From Sphingomonas sp. (lineage in GTDB: Bacteria; Pseudomonadota; Alphaproteobacteria; Sphingomonadales; Sphingomonadaceae): a stretch of DNA of 56,931 bases. The stretch's first letter is position 1. Each line of letters opens with the position of its first letter. Shown here piece after piece: positions 43,921 through 52,155 of the stretch. The position numbers and the translations under genes are program-made. The stretch is from assembly GCA_021732445.1 (NCBI GenBank), contig JAKFUZ010000010.1, positions 1 to 56,931 of the forward strand, given 5' to 3'. The notes below the pieces were generated by a model. The model searched no databases and was not told the DNA's origin. It worked only from the letters and a program-made list of their open reading frames with translations.

Positions 43921-44190
43921 ATGTCAGTCGATGAATTCCGCACGCTTGCCGATTCGCCCGCCGAACCTTCGCGCAACCCCTTTGCCGTGACGCCAAACGA
44001 CAGCACCGAGCTCGCGATTATCCCCAAGGCGCTGTTCATCGGCACCGGCGGCAGCATTGCGCTGCGTGGCGTTGGCGCCGCGGCCGATGTGATCTTCAGA
44101 AACGTGGCGAGCGGCCAGGTGCTTGACGTGCGCGCGCAGTTCGTTCGCGCAACCGGCACGACGGCTGCCGACATTGTGGCGCTCGCCTGA
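43921..44190 (+). CDS. Phage/gene-transfer-agent-like spike base protein (RCAP_Rcc01079 family)
   Basis: An 89-residue protein whose core (IIPKALFIGTGGSIALRGVG, DVIFRNVASGQVLDVRAQFV, RATGTTAADIVAL) matches the small spike base proteins of the Rhodobacter gene transfer agent and related siphophage tails. AAAGGA precedes the ATG at 43921. It is coupled to the next gene by a TGATG overlap. No capsid, portal, terminase or tail-tube gene is present nearby. Confidence 0.75.
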   Translation: MSVDEFRTLADSPAEPSRNPFAVTPNDSTELAIIPKALFIGTGGSIALRGVGAAADVIFRNVASGQVLDVRAQFVRATGTTAADIVALA

Positions 44191-46835
44191 TGCCGGGCTT
44201 TGGCTATGGCGCAATGCCCAGAGCGCGTCGCCGGCGCGTGCTTGACGGCACGCCCCCCAGCACATTGCCCGCGCTGTCGCTGTCGCCCGCAAGTGTTGCG
44301 GAAAACAGCGCGCCCGGCGTTGTCATCGGCACGGTGCAGGGGCGGACCACCGGATCGACGCTCGCGCTGACAAACGACGCGGGCGGGCGCTTTGCGCTGT
44401 CGGGCGGCAACATCGTAGCCGGCCTGGTCGCGACCGATTTCGAAACGTCCAGCAGCCACAATATCACGGTGCGCGAAACGCTTACGGGCTATGCCAATTC
44501 CCCGCGCGACACCGTGCTGGCGATTGCCGTGACGAATGTGTTCGAGGCGCCGACCCTCGCCGCGCTTGGCTTTTCCGCCGCAGCTTTCACGCGCGGCATT
44601 GCGGCGACAGGCACGATCACTGGCGCCACCGCTGGTTCCGCCATAAGCGCCGCTGGCCTGCCGACAGGCGTCACGATCAGTGGCCCAGCGCGGACATGGG
44701 CATATGATGGCAGCCTGGCCGCCGCATCGGCCACGATCACCCTGACCGAGACTTTGGCCGACAGCGCCAATTCGCCGCGCGCGAGCGCCGTGCCCGTAAC
44801 CGTCACCTCGCTTGCCGCGCCCGTCATTACCACGCCCGCTGCCGCCACCAGCGCGGAGAACAGCGCGCTCACCGTTACGCTGGCGGCCGACCAGGCGGTG
44901 AGCTGGTCGATCAGCGGCGGCGCGGATGCCGGGTTGTTCACGCTGGCCGGCGCCTCGCTCGGGCTGTCCGCGCGTGATTTCGAGCTGCCCGGCGATGCCA
45001 ATGCCGATAATGTTTATGTCGTTCAGGTGCGCGCGACCAATGCGTCGGGCATCACGACCGACAAGGTGATTTCGATCACGATCAGCAACGTGTTCGAGGC
45101 GCCGAACCTGACCGCCCTCTCGCTTTCGTCAACCGCCTTCACGCTGGGCACGGCGACGAGCGGCACCATTGCCGGCGCGACCAGCGGCAGCACGATTGCC
45201 GCCACCGGCCTGCCCGCTGGCCTCACCATCAACGGCCCGGCGCGCAGCTTTGCCTATGACGGCACGGGCACAGCGGGCAGCGCCACGATCACCCTGACCG
45301 AGACTTTGGCCGACAGCGCCAATTCACCGCGCGGGTCAGCGGTGGCGGTCAGCATCGCCAGCGCAACCGTTGCCGGCGCGGGCGCCACCGATTTCAGCGG
45401 CACCGGCGTTGTCCCCGCGCTGCACTATCATATTCCGGCCGGGTCGGCGGTTACCACCACCACCATCATTACCAGCCCGGCCAATGTGCTGGCGGCGACC
45501 AGCGTGGCCGATATTCGCGGGCTGGCGAACGCGACCAATGCCGCCGGCGCCGGCCCCATCGTGATGACCGACGCGCGCGGGCGCCGGTTTCTGCGCTTTG
45601 ACAGCCCGGTCAGCGCCGATGGCCCGAATGGCCCCAATTTTCTGCAGGTGGGCACGGCCTTCGTCGCATCGCAGCGGGCGATCAGCGTGTTCATGATCGG
45701 CCGGCACCACCGGGGCGTCACCACCAGTTTTTTCTCGCTCGGCCTGAACGGCGCCACGCCGCCCAACACATCGGGCGCCATCCTCAACACATCGGTCAGC
45801 AACACCGGCCAGTCGCCGTTTCTGCGCGGATCCTCAAGGGCCGCGAACGCACCGATTGCCGGCAATGCCGCCCGCATGCTCACCGGCGCCCAGCTTCACT
45901 TGATGGGCGTTGCCTCGCGCAGCACGGCCGTAGCCGGCGCCAATACCGGGCAGTTGCTGTTCATCAACAATGATTATGTGCAGGTCGACCGGGCGCCAAC
46001 CGCGCTTTCGGGCTCGGGGGCGGAAATTGGGCGTTATGCCTTTGCACCCGGCGCGACCGACTTTTTCGATCTTTACGAAATGGCGGTGTTCACCGGCGAG
46101 CTGACCGACGCCCAGGCGCAGGCTGTGGCAGCCAGGCTGGTGGCGAACTGGCAGATACCGGCAATCGCCGACCAGCTCGTTCTGGAAGGCGACAGCATCA
46201 CCCAGGGCGTGTTCACCGGCCCGGCGGGAAGTGGCGTCATCGCTGGCGAAAATCTTGCCATGCAGCTCACCCGGCCGGGCGCCGAGCTGATCCCCGCCAG
46301 CACGCGCGTCATCAACCAGGGGGTGAGCGGCAACAGGGTTTCAAACCTTGTCACCCGGCGCGACGCAGGCGGCGTGTTCAGCTTTCCGGTTGCAGGGCGC
46401 AACATCGTAGCGGTGCAGATTGGCCGCAACGACTTGCCCAGCACCACCGGGGCCGCGACGTACAGCCAGATTGTCGCGCTCATCAACACCGCCACCACCG
46501 GCTATCTGCAACGCGGCTGGGAAGTGGCGCAGGCGGTGAACATTGCCGTGTCGTCGTCGCTGGTCACGGCCAATACCGATCTGCGCACGCTGCTGCGCGC
46601 GGGCACGTTCCTTACCGATTGCAGCGCAGGCCCGGCCCAAAGCTATGCCGGCAGGCTGCGCCTTGTCGACCTGCCGCTGATTACAGTGGGCAACGACACC
46701 AAGTTCGACACGCTTGCCGACGCGAACGACACCGCGTGGTTCCAGGGAGATGCCACGCATCCGACACGGGCGGCAACTGCTGCCCTGGCAAGCGGCGGCG
46801 ACACGCCCGCCAATGGTTATGGCATAATCCTGTAA
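44190..46835 (+). CDS. Spike-like protein with cadherin-like repeats and C-terminal SGNH esterase domain
   Basis: An 881-residue protein without a signal peptide. The N-terminal half has repeated beta-sandwich modules (SLSPASVAENSAPGVVIGTV; two units beginning VFEAPTLAALGFS and VFEAPNLTALSLS and ending ITLTETLADSANSPR). The middle resembles a concanavalin/laminin-G-like sandwich. The C-terminus has SGNH hydrolase boxes: LVLEGDSITQG (Ser near residue 668), VAVQIGRNDLPS and GDATHP (Asp/His near 855). Such enzymes remove acetyl groups from polysaccharides. Start ATG at 44190 overlaps the spike-base stop. Domain reading is by eye; the spike role is inferred from the coupled gene. Confidence 0.75.
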   Translation: MPGFGYGAMPRARRRRVLDGTPPSTLPALSLSPASVAENSAPGVVIGTVQGRTTGSTLALTNDAGGRFALSGGNIVAGLVATDFETSSSHNITVRETLTGYANSPRDTVLAIAVTNVFEAPTLAALGFSAAAFTRGIAATGTITGATAGSAISAAGLPTGVTISGPARTWAYDGSLAAASATITLTETLADSANSPRASAVPVTVTSLAAPVITTPAAATSAENSALTVTLAADQAVSWSISGGADAGLFTLAGASLGLSARDFELPGDANADNVYVVQVRATNASGITTDKVISITISNVFEAPNLTALSLSSTAFTLGTATSGTIAGATSGSTIAATGLPAGLTINGPARSFAYDGTGTAGSATITLTETLADSANSPRGSAVAVSIASATVAGAGATDFSGTGVVPALHYHIPAGSAVTTTTIITSPANVLAATSVADIRGLANATNAAGAGPIVMTDARGRRFLRFDSPVSADGPNGPNFLQVGTAFVASQRAISVFMIGRHHRGVTTSFFSLGLNGATPPNTSGAILNTSVSNTGQSPFLRGSSRAANAPIAGNAARMLTGAQLHLMGVASRSTAVAGANTGQLLFINNDYVQVDRAPTALSGSGAEIGRYAFAPGATDFFDLYEMAVFTGELTDAQAQAVAARLVANWQIPAIADQLVLEGDSITQGVFTGPAGSGVIAGENLAMQLTRPGAELIPASTRVINQGVSGNRVSNLVTRRDAGGVFSFPVAGRNIVAVQIGRNDLPSTTGAATYSQIVALINTATTGYLQRGWEVAQAVNIAVSSSLVTANTDLRTLLRAGTFLTDCSAGPAQSYAGRLRLVDLPLITVGNDTKFDTLADANDTAWFQGDATHPTRAATAALASGGDTPANGYGIIL
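44730..44773 (+). repeat. 44-bp perfect direct repeat inside the spike gene, copy 1
   Basis: Encodes the ATITLTETLADSAN segment at the end of the first long module. It is identical to 45282-45325, exactly 552 bp (184 codons) downstream, so recombination between copies would delete one module in frame. Confidence 0.8.
45282..45325 (+). repeat. 44-bp perfect direct repeat inside the spike gene, copy 2
   Basis: Second copy, at the end of the second long module. The preceding and following bases differ from copy 1 (C for G before, A for G after), which bounds the identity at 44 bp. Confidence 0.8.
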
Positions 46836-47124
46836 CGTCGCCGGCGGTGGCGCGGCCCGTGGCGAGGCAGTTGCTGCGGCTCCCACAGCGGCGATGCTGT
46901 TTCAAAACGGGGCGGCTGGAGGCGATTTCGCGCCCAGCCGCAAGCACGGACGCCGGGTTGCAAATTGGTAATGGCTCGGAATTAGTGCTAGTGTCGCCTT
47001 GAGGGTGGATATAGGGGGAATCCGCAGTTTAGTAACATTGGATACAATGGTGACCAGAAATCGCGCCACTGGCTGCGCGGGTTGCCACTGCGTTGATGAG
47101 CGTGATGAATTGGGGGCTGCTCGT
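46836..47124 (+). other. Intergenic leader of the exopolysaccharide locus
   Basis: About 289 bp between the spike gene and the sugar transferase gene. It becomes less GC-rich towards its end (around TTAGTAACATTGGATACAATG, 47030-47050), where the promoter for the exopolysaccharide genes would be expected. No convincing -35/-10 pair, RNA or repeat is seen. Confidence 0.4.
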
Positions 47125-48525
47125 TTGAACGTTGTTAACCAAGACCTTCGCGCACGACAGGTGCAGGCGCCGCGCGTCGTGGTCAGCCGGGCCGCCCTGC
47201 GCATCGCCATGTATTTTGCGCTGTTCCTGTGCGACTGCGCGGCAATACGCTGCGGGTTTGAAATCGGCGTTTCGCTGCGCGGGTGGAAATGGCTGGCGCC
47301 GAACGGTGTGGAACTGGGCTGGCTGATTTTGCCGATCCATTTCGTGCTTGGCCTGCGCAACGGCGCCTATTCGCACATCGCGCTTGAATCGGCCAATGAA
47401 TCGATCCGTCGCGCGCTGTCGGCGTTCATGATGGCGACCTGCGCGATTTCGCTCCTGGTGCTGTTTCAATATGCCGGGCCGCTGGTGTCGCGGCTGGCCT
47501 TTGGCGCGGCTATCCTGTGTACGCTCCTGTTCATCATCATTGCCCGCAGCCTGTTCATGCTCTGCTTTTTGTGGGGGCGCACCGATGGGCTGGTCGGCCG
47601 GCTCGTCATTATCGACGGCGTCGACCCCGGCAGCGTCGCCGCTTACAGCAATGGTGATCCGGTGTTTGATGCAGGCGCCGCCGGCATCATCCCCGACCTG
47701 GCCGACCCGCAGGCGCTGCGCACCGTGGCCGAGGTCGTGGCGCCCTACGACCGGGTGATCGTGGCGACCACGCCTGATCGCCAATATGCCTGGGCGATGC
47801 TGCTCAAAGCCTATAACGTCACCGGCGAAATCCTGATCGAGGGTCGCACGATGCTGGGGGCGCTTGCGGTCGATGACTATCATGGCCACGACACGGTTGT
47901 GGTTGCGCGCGGGGCGATGTCGCTGCCCAACCGGGCAAAGAAACGGCTGTCGGATCTGGTTATTTCAGGCGTTGCGCTGATTGTGCTCGCGCCGCTGTTC
48001 CTGTTGGTGGCAATCGCCATCAAGCTGGACAGCCCCGGCCCGGTGCTGTTCGCGCAGACCCGCGTCGGCCGGGGAAACAAATGGTTCCGCATCCTCAAAT
48101 TCCGCAGCATGCTCGTGGAACAGGCCGACCAGAGCGGCGCCCGCAGCGCCGCCCGCGACGATGACCGGATCACGCGGGTCGGCCGGTTCATCCGCCGCAC
48201 CAGCATTGATGAACTGCCGCAGCTCATCAACGTGCTGATGGGCACGATGAGCATCGTCGGCCCGCGGCCCCATGCGCTCGGCTCGCTTGCCGGCGACAAG
48301 CCGTTTTGGGAGGTGACCGAACGCTATTGGCTCCGCCATACGCTGAAACCCGGCATTACCGGCCTTGCCCAGGTGCGTGGCTTTCGCGGCGCGACTGACA
48401 AGCAGTCGGACCTGGAAAAGCGCCTTCAATCAGACCTTGAATATATCAATGGCTGGCGCATGTGGCGTGACGTGACGATCATGGTCGGGACGTTGCGGGT
48501 CATCGTCCATCCCCGCGCCTTTTGA
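47125..48525 (+). CDS. Exopolysaccharide sugar transferase (polyprenyl glycosylphosphotransferase)
   Basis: About 466 residues. Transfers the first sugar-phosphate to undecaprenyl phosphate at the inner membrane. N-terminal four-helix region (ALRIAMYFALFLCDCAAI ... LCTLLFIIIARSLFMLCF), a soluble CoA-binding-like domain, then the catalytic region: KKRLSDLVISGVALIVLAPL, DSPGPVLFAQTRVGRGNKWF, KFRSM, RTSIDELPQLINVLMGTMSI, VGPRPHA and KPGITGLAQVRG. The TTG at 47125 (after a GGGGG run 7 bases upstream) gives family-like length; ATG at 47047 would add 26 residues that look non-coding. The catalytic part is unambiguous; the start is not. Confidence 0.92.
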   Translation: MNVVNQDLRARQVQAPRVVVSRAALRIAMYFALFLCDCAAIRCGFEIGVSLRGWKWLAPNGVELGWLILPIHFVLGLRNGAYSHIALESANESIRRALSAFMMATCAISLLVLFQYAGPLVSRLAFGAAILCTLLFIIIARSLFMLCFLWGRTDGLVGRLVIIDGVDPGSVAAYSNGDPVFDAGAAGIIPDLADPQALRTVAEVVAPYDRVIVATTPDRQYAWAMLLKAYNVTGEILIEGRTMLGALAVDDYHGHDTVVVARGAMSLPNRAKKRLSDLVISGVALIVLAPLFLLVAIAIKLDSPGPVLFAQTRVGRGNKWFRILKFRSMLVEQADQSGARSAARDDDRITRVGRFIRRTSIDELPQLINVLMGTMSIVGPRPHALGSLAGDKPFWEVTERYWLRHTLKPGITGLAQVRGFRGATDKQSDLEKRLQSDLEYINGWRMWRDVTIMVGTLRVIVHPRAF

Positions 48526-48545
48526 CCCGCCACCAGCGGTTCGCG

Positions 48546-49559
48546 CTACCTGCGCTGCAACTGCGCTGCATACTCAGCCAGAAACGCCAGCAGCGCTGAC
48601 GGATCGGTGGTCGCGGCGCGCGGCGTGCGGGCGCGGGCACGGGCCAGCGCTGCGGCAAAGTCAGCCTCGGTATCGGCCCAGTCGATCAACCCGCGCTCGG
48701 CAAATGCCTCGACGATTTCGGCCTGATGGTCGTCATAATGCTCGCCTCTTGAAAATCGCCGCGGCAGCGCAACCACGCGGCATGACGCCCGCAGCGCGGT
48801 GATGAGCGAACCGGTGCCGCCATGGCACACGACGATATCGGCCCGGTCGAGAAGTTGCGTCACCTCGTCAAAAGGCAGTTCCTCCACCGTTTCGATACCC
48901 GCCGGCGCCACCCCGCCAACCCCGCGCTGCGCAATCACGCGCTCCGGCACCAGCCCGGCCTGTTTGGCGTTGGCAACGGTTGTGATAAGCCGGTCAAACG
49001 GCAGCGTCGCCCCGACGGTTGCAAACAGCAGCGGCTCCTTGGCCGGGCGCGGCACCTCCAGCAGCCGAAACGGATCGAACACACGCGCGCCCTTCCACCG
49101 CGCCGCGCTCTCGGCCGATTGTGCGATGCGGACATGCGCCAGCGGACCGGCGAGCCGGGCAAACAGCGATGGCCGGCGAAAGCGCGCGAATGAATCGATC
49201 AAAATGATGCGCGCGCCCCATAGCCGCCCCCAAAGCAGAATGAACACCTGCGACCCGGCGCCGGTGGTGATAATGAGGTCGGGCCGCTCCTGCCGCACGA
49301 TCGCTAGCGAACGCAGCGCGCTGGCCATGGCGGTGCGCAACATTTTCACCGGCGCGCCGAGCCGGGCCTGACCAACCGCAAAATGCGGCACGAAATGCAC
49401 GCGCTCGGTCGCCGCTATCGACCGGCCAAGCGCTGTATCTTCGGTGACGAGAACATGGTCATGCATCTCCCACATCGGGCGCAGATCGAGTATTTGCCGA
49501 ACATGGCCGCCGCCCGACGCGGCGAGACAGATTTTCAGCCGGCGTTGATGAGATGACAC
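48546..49559 (-). CDS. Fused Alg14-Alg13-type glycosyltransferase (PssD-PssE fusion)
   Basis: About 337 residues, on the opposite strand to the rest of the locus. The N-terminal half (KICLAASGGGHVRQILDLRP, HVLVTEDTALG, DLIITTGAGSQVFILLWG) matches the Alg14/PssD/Cps14F membrane-recruiting subunit. The C-terminal half (LLFATVGATLPFDRLITTVA, VVCHGGTGSLITALRASCRV, ALPRRFSRGEHYDDHQAEIV) matches the Alg13/PssE/Cps14G catalytic subunit. Normally these are two polypeptides that dimerise to add the second sugar to a lipid carrier. Start taken as GTG at 49559 with GGGGAGG 11 bases upstream; the open frame extends further but looks non-coding. Confidence 0.88.
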   Translation of the reverse strand: MSSHQRRLKICLAASGGGHVRQILDLRPMWEMHDHVLVTEDTALGRSIAATERVHFVPHFAVGQARLGAPVKMLRTAMASALRSLAIVRQERPDLIITTGAGSQVFILLWGRLWGARIILIDSFARFRRPSLFARLAGPLAHVRIAQSAESAARWKGARVFDPFRLLEVPRPAKEPLLFATVGATLPFDRLITTVANAKQAGLVPERVIAQRGVGGVAPAGIETVEELPFDEVTQLLDRADIVVCHGGTGSLITALRASCRVVALPRRFSRGEHYDDHQAEIVEAFAERGLIDWADTEADFAAALARARARTPRAATTDPSALLAFLAEYAAQLQRR

Positions 49560-49734
49560 GATAATCGGCGCCTCCCCGCACCCTGGCCACCGCCAATGCG
49601 GCAATGCGCCGCCGGCCGCAACAGGGTGCACCGCTGCGCGGCCTGACCAGGTACAAAAAACTTAACCCCTCGCGGCCTATTCCCCGCAGCGCGCGATGCC
49701 GCTAGGATGATGCGCTCGCGGAGGGGAACTCAAC

Positions 49735-50598
49735 ATGATGCATCGCAACCCGTTATTCGTCGGCATGGCTGCCCTGTTGCTGGCCAGTTGCGGCCGCACC
49801 GCATCGGCGCCGCCGACCGGGCAAGTGCTGGCAACCGTTGGCGGCCAGGAGATTACATCGTCGCTGGTGAAGCTTGAAACCGGGGATACAGGCGGCAATC
49901 CGGCCCTTGCGGCCAACCAGCAACAGGCCGGGCTGCAAGCGGTGATTGACCGCAAGCTGCTGGCCAATGCGGCGCGGCAGCGCGGGCTGGACAAATTGCC
50001 GATCGCCTCGCTGATCGACCAGCGGGTTCGGGAACTGGCGCTGATTGACCTGCTGCGCACCAGCATCGTGCAGCGCGCGCCGGCCGTGTCCGACGATGAA
50101 GCCGCGGTTTATGTGCGCGCGCACCCGGTGAGCTTTGCGCAGCGCCAGCTCATCAACGTTGACCAGTTGCTGGCGCCAAACGTGCCGCAAAAGGTGATTG
50201 AGGCAATGCGGCCGATCGAGAGTTTCGACGAGATTGCCGCCCTGCTAGAAACCAACAAAATTCTTTATCGTCGCGGGTCGAGCGTGATCGACACCGCGAG
50301 TATTTTGCCCGAGGCAGCGCAGCAGATATCGCAGTTGGGCGTGGGCAAGGTGTTCGTGACGCCGCAAGGTGCAGGCGCGGTCATCTCGGTAATCAGGGCA
50401 ACGCGCAGCCAGGGCCTTAACCAGGCGGATTCGGTTGCAACCGCCAAGGCCATCTTGACGCAGCAGCGCTCGCAAGGGTTGCTCAAGCAGGAGATCGAAT
50501 CGATCCTCGCGGCCGGCAAGCCGACCGTCCAGTTCAACGCCGCGGTGAAACGGGCCGGGCCGGCGGCCGGGGGGGCGCCCGCCGGGAAGACCAAGTGA
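49735..50598 (+). CDS. EpsD-like peptidyl-prolyl isomerase lipoprotein
   Basis: A 287-residue lipoprotein. Signal peptide with lipobox LLLASC (Cys19). SurA/PpiC-type N-domain (VLATVGGQEITSSLVKLETG, LQAVIDRKLLANAARQRGL) and a parvulin-like middle lacking a strongly conserved active-site pattern. Family EpsD in exosortase-linked exopolysaccharide loci is thought to help fold outer-membrane export components. GGAGG precedes the ATG. Its stop overlaps the next small ORF (GTGA). Confidence 0.85.
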   Translation: MMHRNPLFVGMAALLLASCGRTASAPPTGQVLATVGGQEITSSLVKLETGDTGGNPALAANQQQAGLQAVIDRKLLANAARQRGLDKLPIASLIDQRVRELALIDLLRTSIVQRAPAVSDDEAAVYVRAHPVSFAQRQLINVDQLLAPNVPQKVIEAMRPIESFDEIAALLETNKILYRRGSSVIDTASILPEAAQQISQLGVGKVFVTPQGAGAVISVIRATRSQGLNQADSVATAKAILTQQRSQGLLKQEIESILAAGKPTVQFNAAVKRAGPAAGGAPAGKTK

Positions 50599-50843
50599 GC
50601 GCAGGCGGCGCGCAGGCCGCCGCCGCTGCCATCACGCGCCGACGCGGCGCCAGCCTGAGCGGGATCAGCCTGAGCGGGATCAGCCTTAGCGGCGGCGGCC
50701 TGAACCGGGCCAGCCTGAGCCGGGCCCTTGGGCACACCGGCCGCCGCACGCAGATTGGCGCAGGGCGCGCCGGCTGGCATTGTGCGGCGTGCGACCGCCG
50801 GGTGCGCGCGGCGGGCCTGGTGCCCATGCGCCACCGCCGATAG
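50595..50843 (+). CDS. Small ORF with five pentapeptide-like repeats
   Basis: An 82-residue ORF starting at a GTG overlapping the EpsD stop (GTGA), an arrangement seen elsewhere in this window for real gene pairs. Residues 20-44 are five units of five residues (SLSGI, SLSGI, SLSGG, GLNRA, SLSRA), encoded by a 15-bp tandem repeat (50652-50726) and following the A/S-(N/D/L)-L-x-x rhythm of pentapeptide-repeat solenoids. The rest is Arg-rich with a CAAC pair near the end. It could be a real small protein or a chance frame across a short repeat; no family is recognised. Confidence 0.35.
   Translation: MSAGGAQAAAAAITRRRGASLSGISLSGISLSGGGLNRASLSRALGHTGRRTQIGAGRAGWHCAACDRRVRAAGLVPMRHRR
50652..50726 (+). 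repeat. Tandem 15-bp repeat, five units
   Basis: Units begin AGCCTGAGC; the first two are identical (AGCCTGAGCGGGATC) and the next three are diverged (the fifth differs from the first at two positions). In frame with the 82-residue ORF, so length changes would add or remove whole pentapeptides. Confidence 0.8.
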
Positions 50844-50852
50844 CGCCCTCAA

Positions 50853-52070
50853 ATGCCCGCGTCCCCCACCATAGCCCGCGTGCTTGCGGGCGACCTTTGC
50901 AGCGGCTGCGGGCTGTGCGCTGGCGTTTCAGCGGGCGCGGTGACGCTGGAGACGGTCGCGCCGGGCTATACGCGCCCGGCTGTGCCCGCCACACCAGACG
51001 CGGCCGCCGAGCGGAAAATCGCCGCAGCGTGCCCCGGCGCGGTGGTTGCCCCCTGGCATGAGCCGGGCGCCGAGACGCACCCCTATTGGGGCCCGCACCG
51101 TCAGGTCGCGACGAGCCATGCGGCGGATGCCGGCGTCCGCTTCGAAGGGTCGTCGGGCGGCGTCATCAGCGCGTTGCTGATCGAGGCGCTGGAAACCGGC
51201 CTGGTCAGCGCCGTCCTCCACACCGGCGCAGACCCCGACAACCCGACCCGCAACATCGTGCAGTGGTCGCGCACCCGTGATGCGGTGATCGCCGGCGCGG
51301 GCTCCCGTTATGCGGCATCGTCGCCGCTCGCCGCGATTGACGAAGCACTCGCATCGGGCGAGGTTTTTGCGTTTGTCGGCAAGCCTTGCGATGTGTCGGC
51401 GTTGCGGCAGCTCGGGCGCGTCGACGCCAGGGTGGCGCGCCAGGTGCCGCTGATGCTGTCATTCTTCTGCGGCGGCGTGCCGAGCCATGCCGGTGCCGAC
51501 CGGATCATCGCCGCGATGGGGCTGGCGCCGGCGGCAGTATCGCACTTTCGCTATCGCGGCCGGGGATGGCCGGGCCTGACCCGCGCCGAAACAGCCGATG
51601 GCCAGGTCGCCGAAATGCGGTATGCGCAAAGCTGGGGCGGGCATCTGTCAAAGGAAGTGCAGTTTCGCTGCAAGATTTGCCCGGATGCGGTGGGCGGCGT
51701 TGCCGATATCGCCGCGGCCGACGCCTGGTATGGGGGCGAAAGCGGCTATCCCCAATTCGAGGAACAGGACGGGCGCAGCCTCGTGATTGCGCGCACGCTT
51801 GCCGGGCAACGGCTGCTCGACGGGGCATGCGCGCGCGGCGCGATCATGCTGGCGCCGTTGCCGGTCGATGAGATCGACCTGATGCAACCCTCGCAGGCGC
51901 GGCGCAAGCGGCTGGTCGCCGCGCGCCTGGCGGCCTGTCGCCTGCTCGCGCAGCCGGTGCCGGTGGTCACCGGATTAGCCGTGGCCGCCGCCGCACGGCG
52001 CGGGCCGGCGCGCGAGCACCTGCGCAATTTGCTGGGAACAGCGCGGCGGATCCTTGCAAATCGCCGGTGA
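50853..52070 (+). CDS. FrhB-like coenzyme F420 hydrogenase/dehydrogenase beta-subunit family protein
   Basis: A 405-residue protein. N-terminal Cys cluster GDLCSGCGLCAGVSAGAV (partial 4Fe-4S type), then the FrhB domains: FEGSSGGVISALLIEALETG, EVFAFVGKPCDVSALRQLGR, MLSFFCGGVPSHAGADRI and VQFRCKICPDAVGGVADIAA, with paired Cys. Relatives occur in many polysaccharide loci, where they are proposed to act on sugars or pyruvyl/redox chemistry; the reaction here is unknown and F420 use is unlikely to be assumed from sequence alone. Confidence 0.85.
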   Translation: MPASPTIARVLAGDLCSGCGLCAGVSAGAVTLETVAPGYTRPAVPATPDAAAERKIAAACPGAVVAPWHEPGAETHPYWGPHRQVATSHAADAGVRFEGSSGGVISALLIEALETGLVSAVLHTGADPDNPTRNIVQWSRTRDAVIAGAGSRYAASSPLAAIDEALASGEVFAFVGKPCDVSALRQLGRVDARVARQVPLMLSFFCGGVPSHAGADRIIAAMGLAPAAVSHFRYRGRGWPGLTRAETADGQVAEMRYAQSWGGHLSKEVQFRCKICPDAVGGVADIAAADAWYGGESGYPQFEEQDGRSLVIARTLAGQRLLDGACARGAIMLAPLPVDEIDLMQPSQARRKRLVAARLAACRLLAQPVPVVTGLAVAAAARRGPAREHLRNLLGTARRILANRR

Positions 52071-52155
52071 TCCAAAATGATGCAGCGCAGTAAGCTAACG
52101 GTTTCGCTTGCGGCGCATTCGGTGTAATGGGATGATGGAGAGGGACGGGGGAATT

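Noticed and set aside
50652..50726. Possible CRISPR array
   Set aside because: The 15-bp units are adjacent with no spacers and are in frame in an ORF; this is a coding-type tandem repeat.
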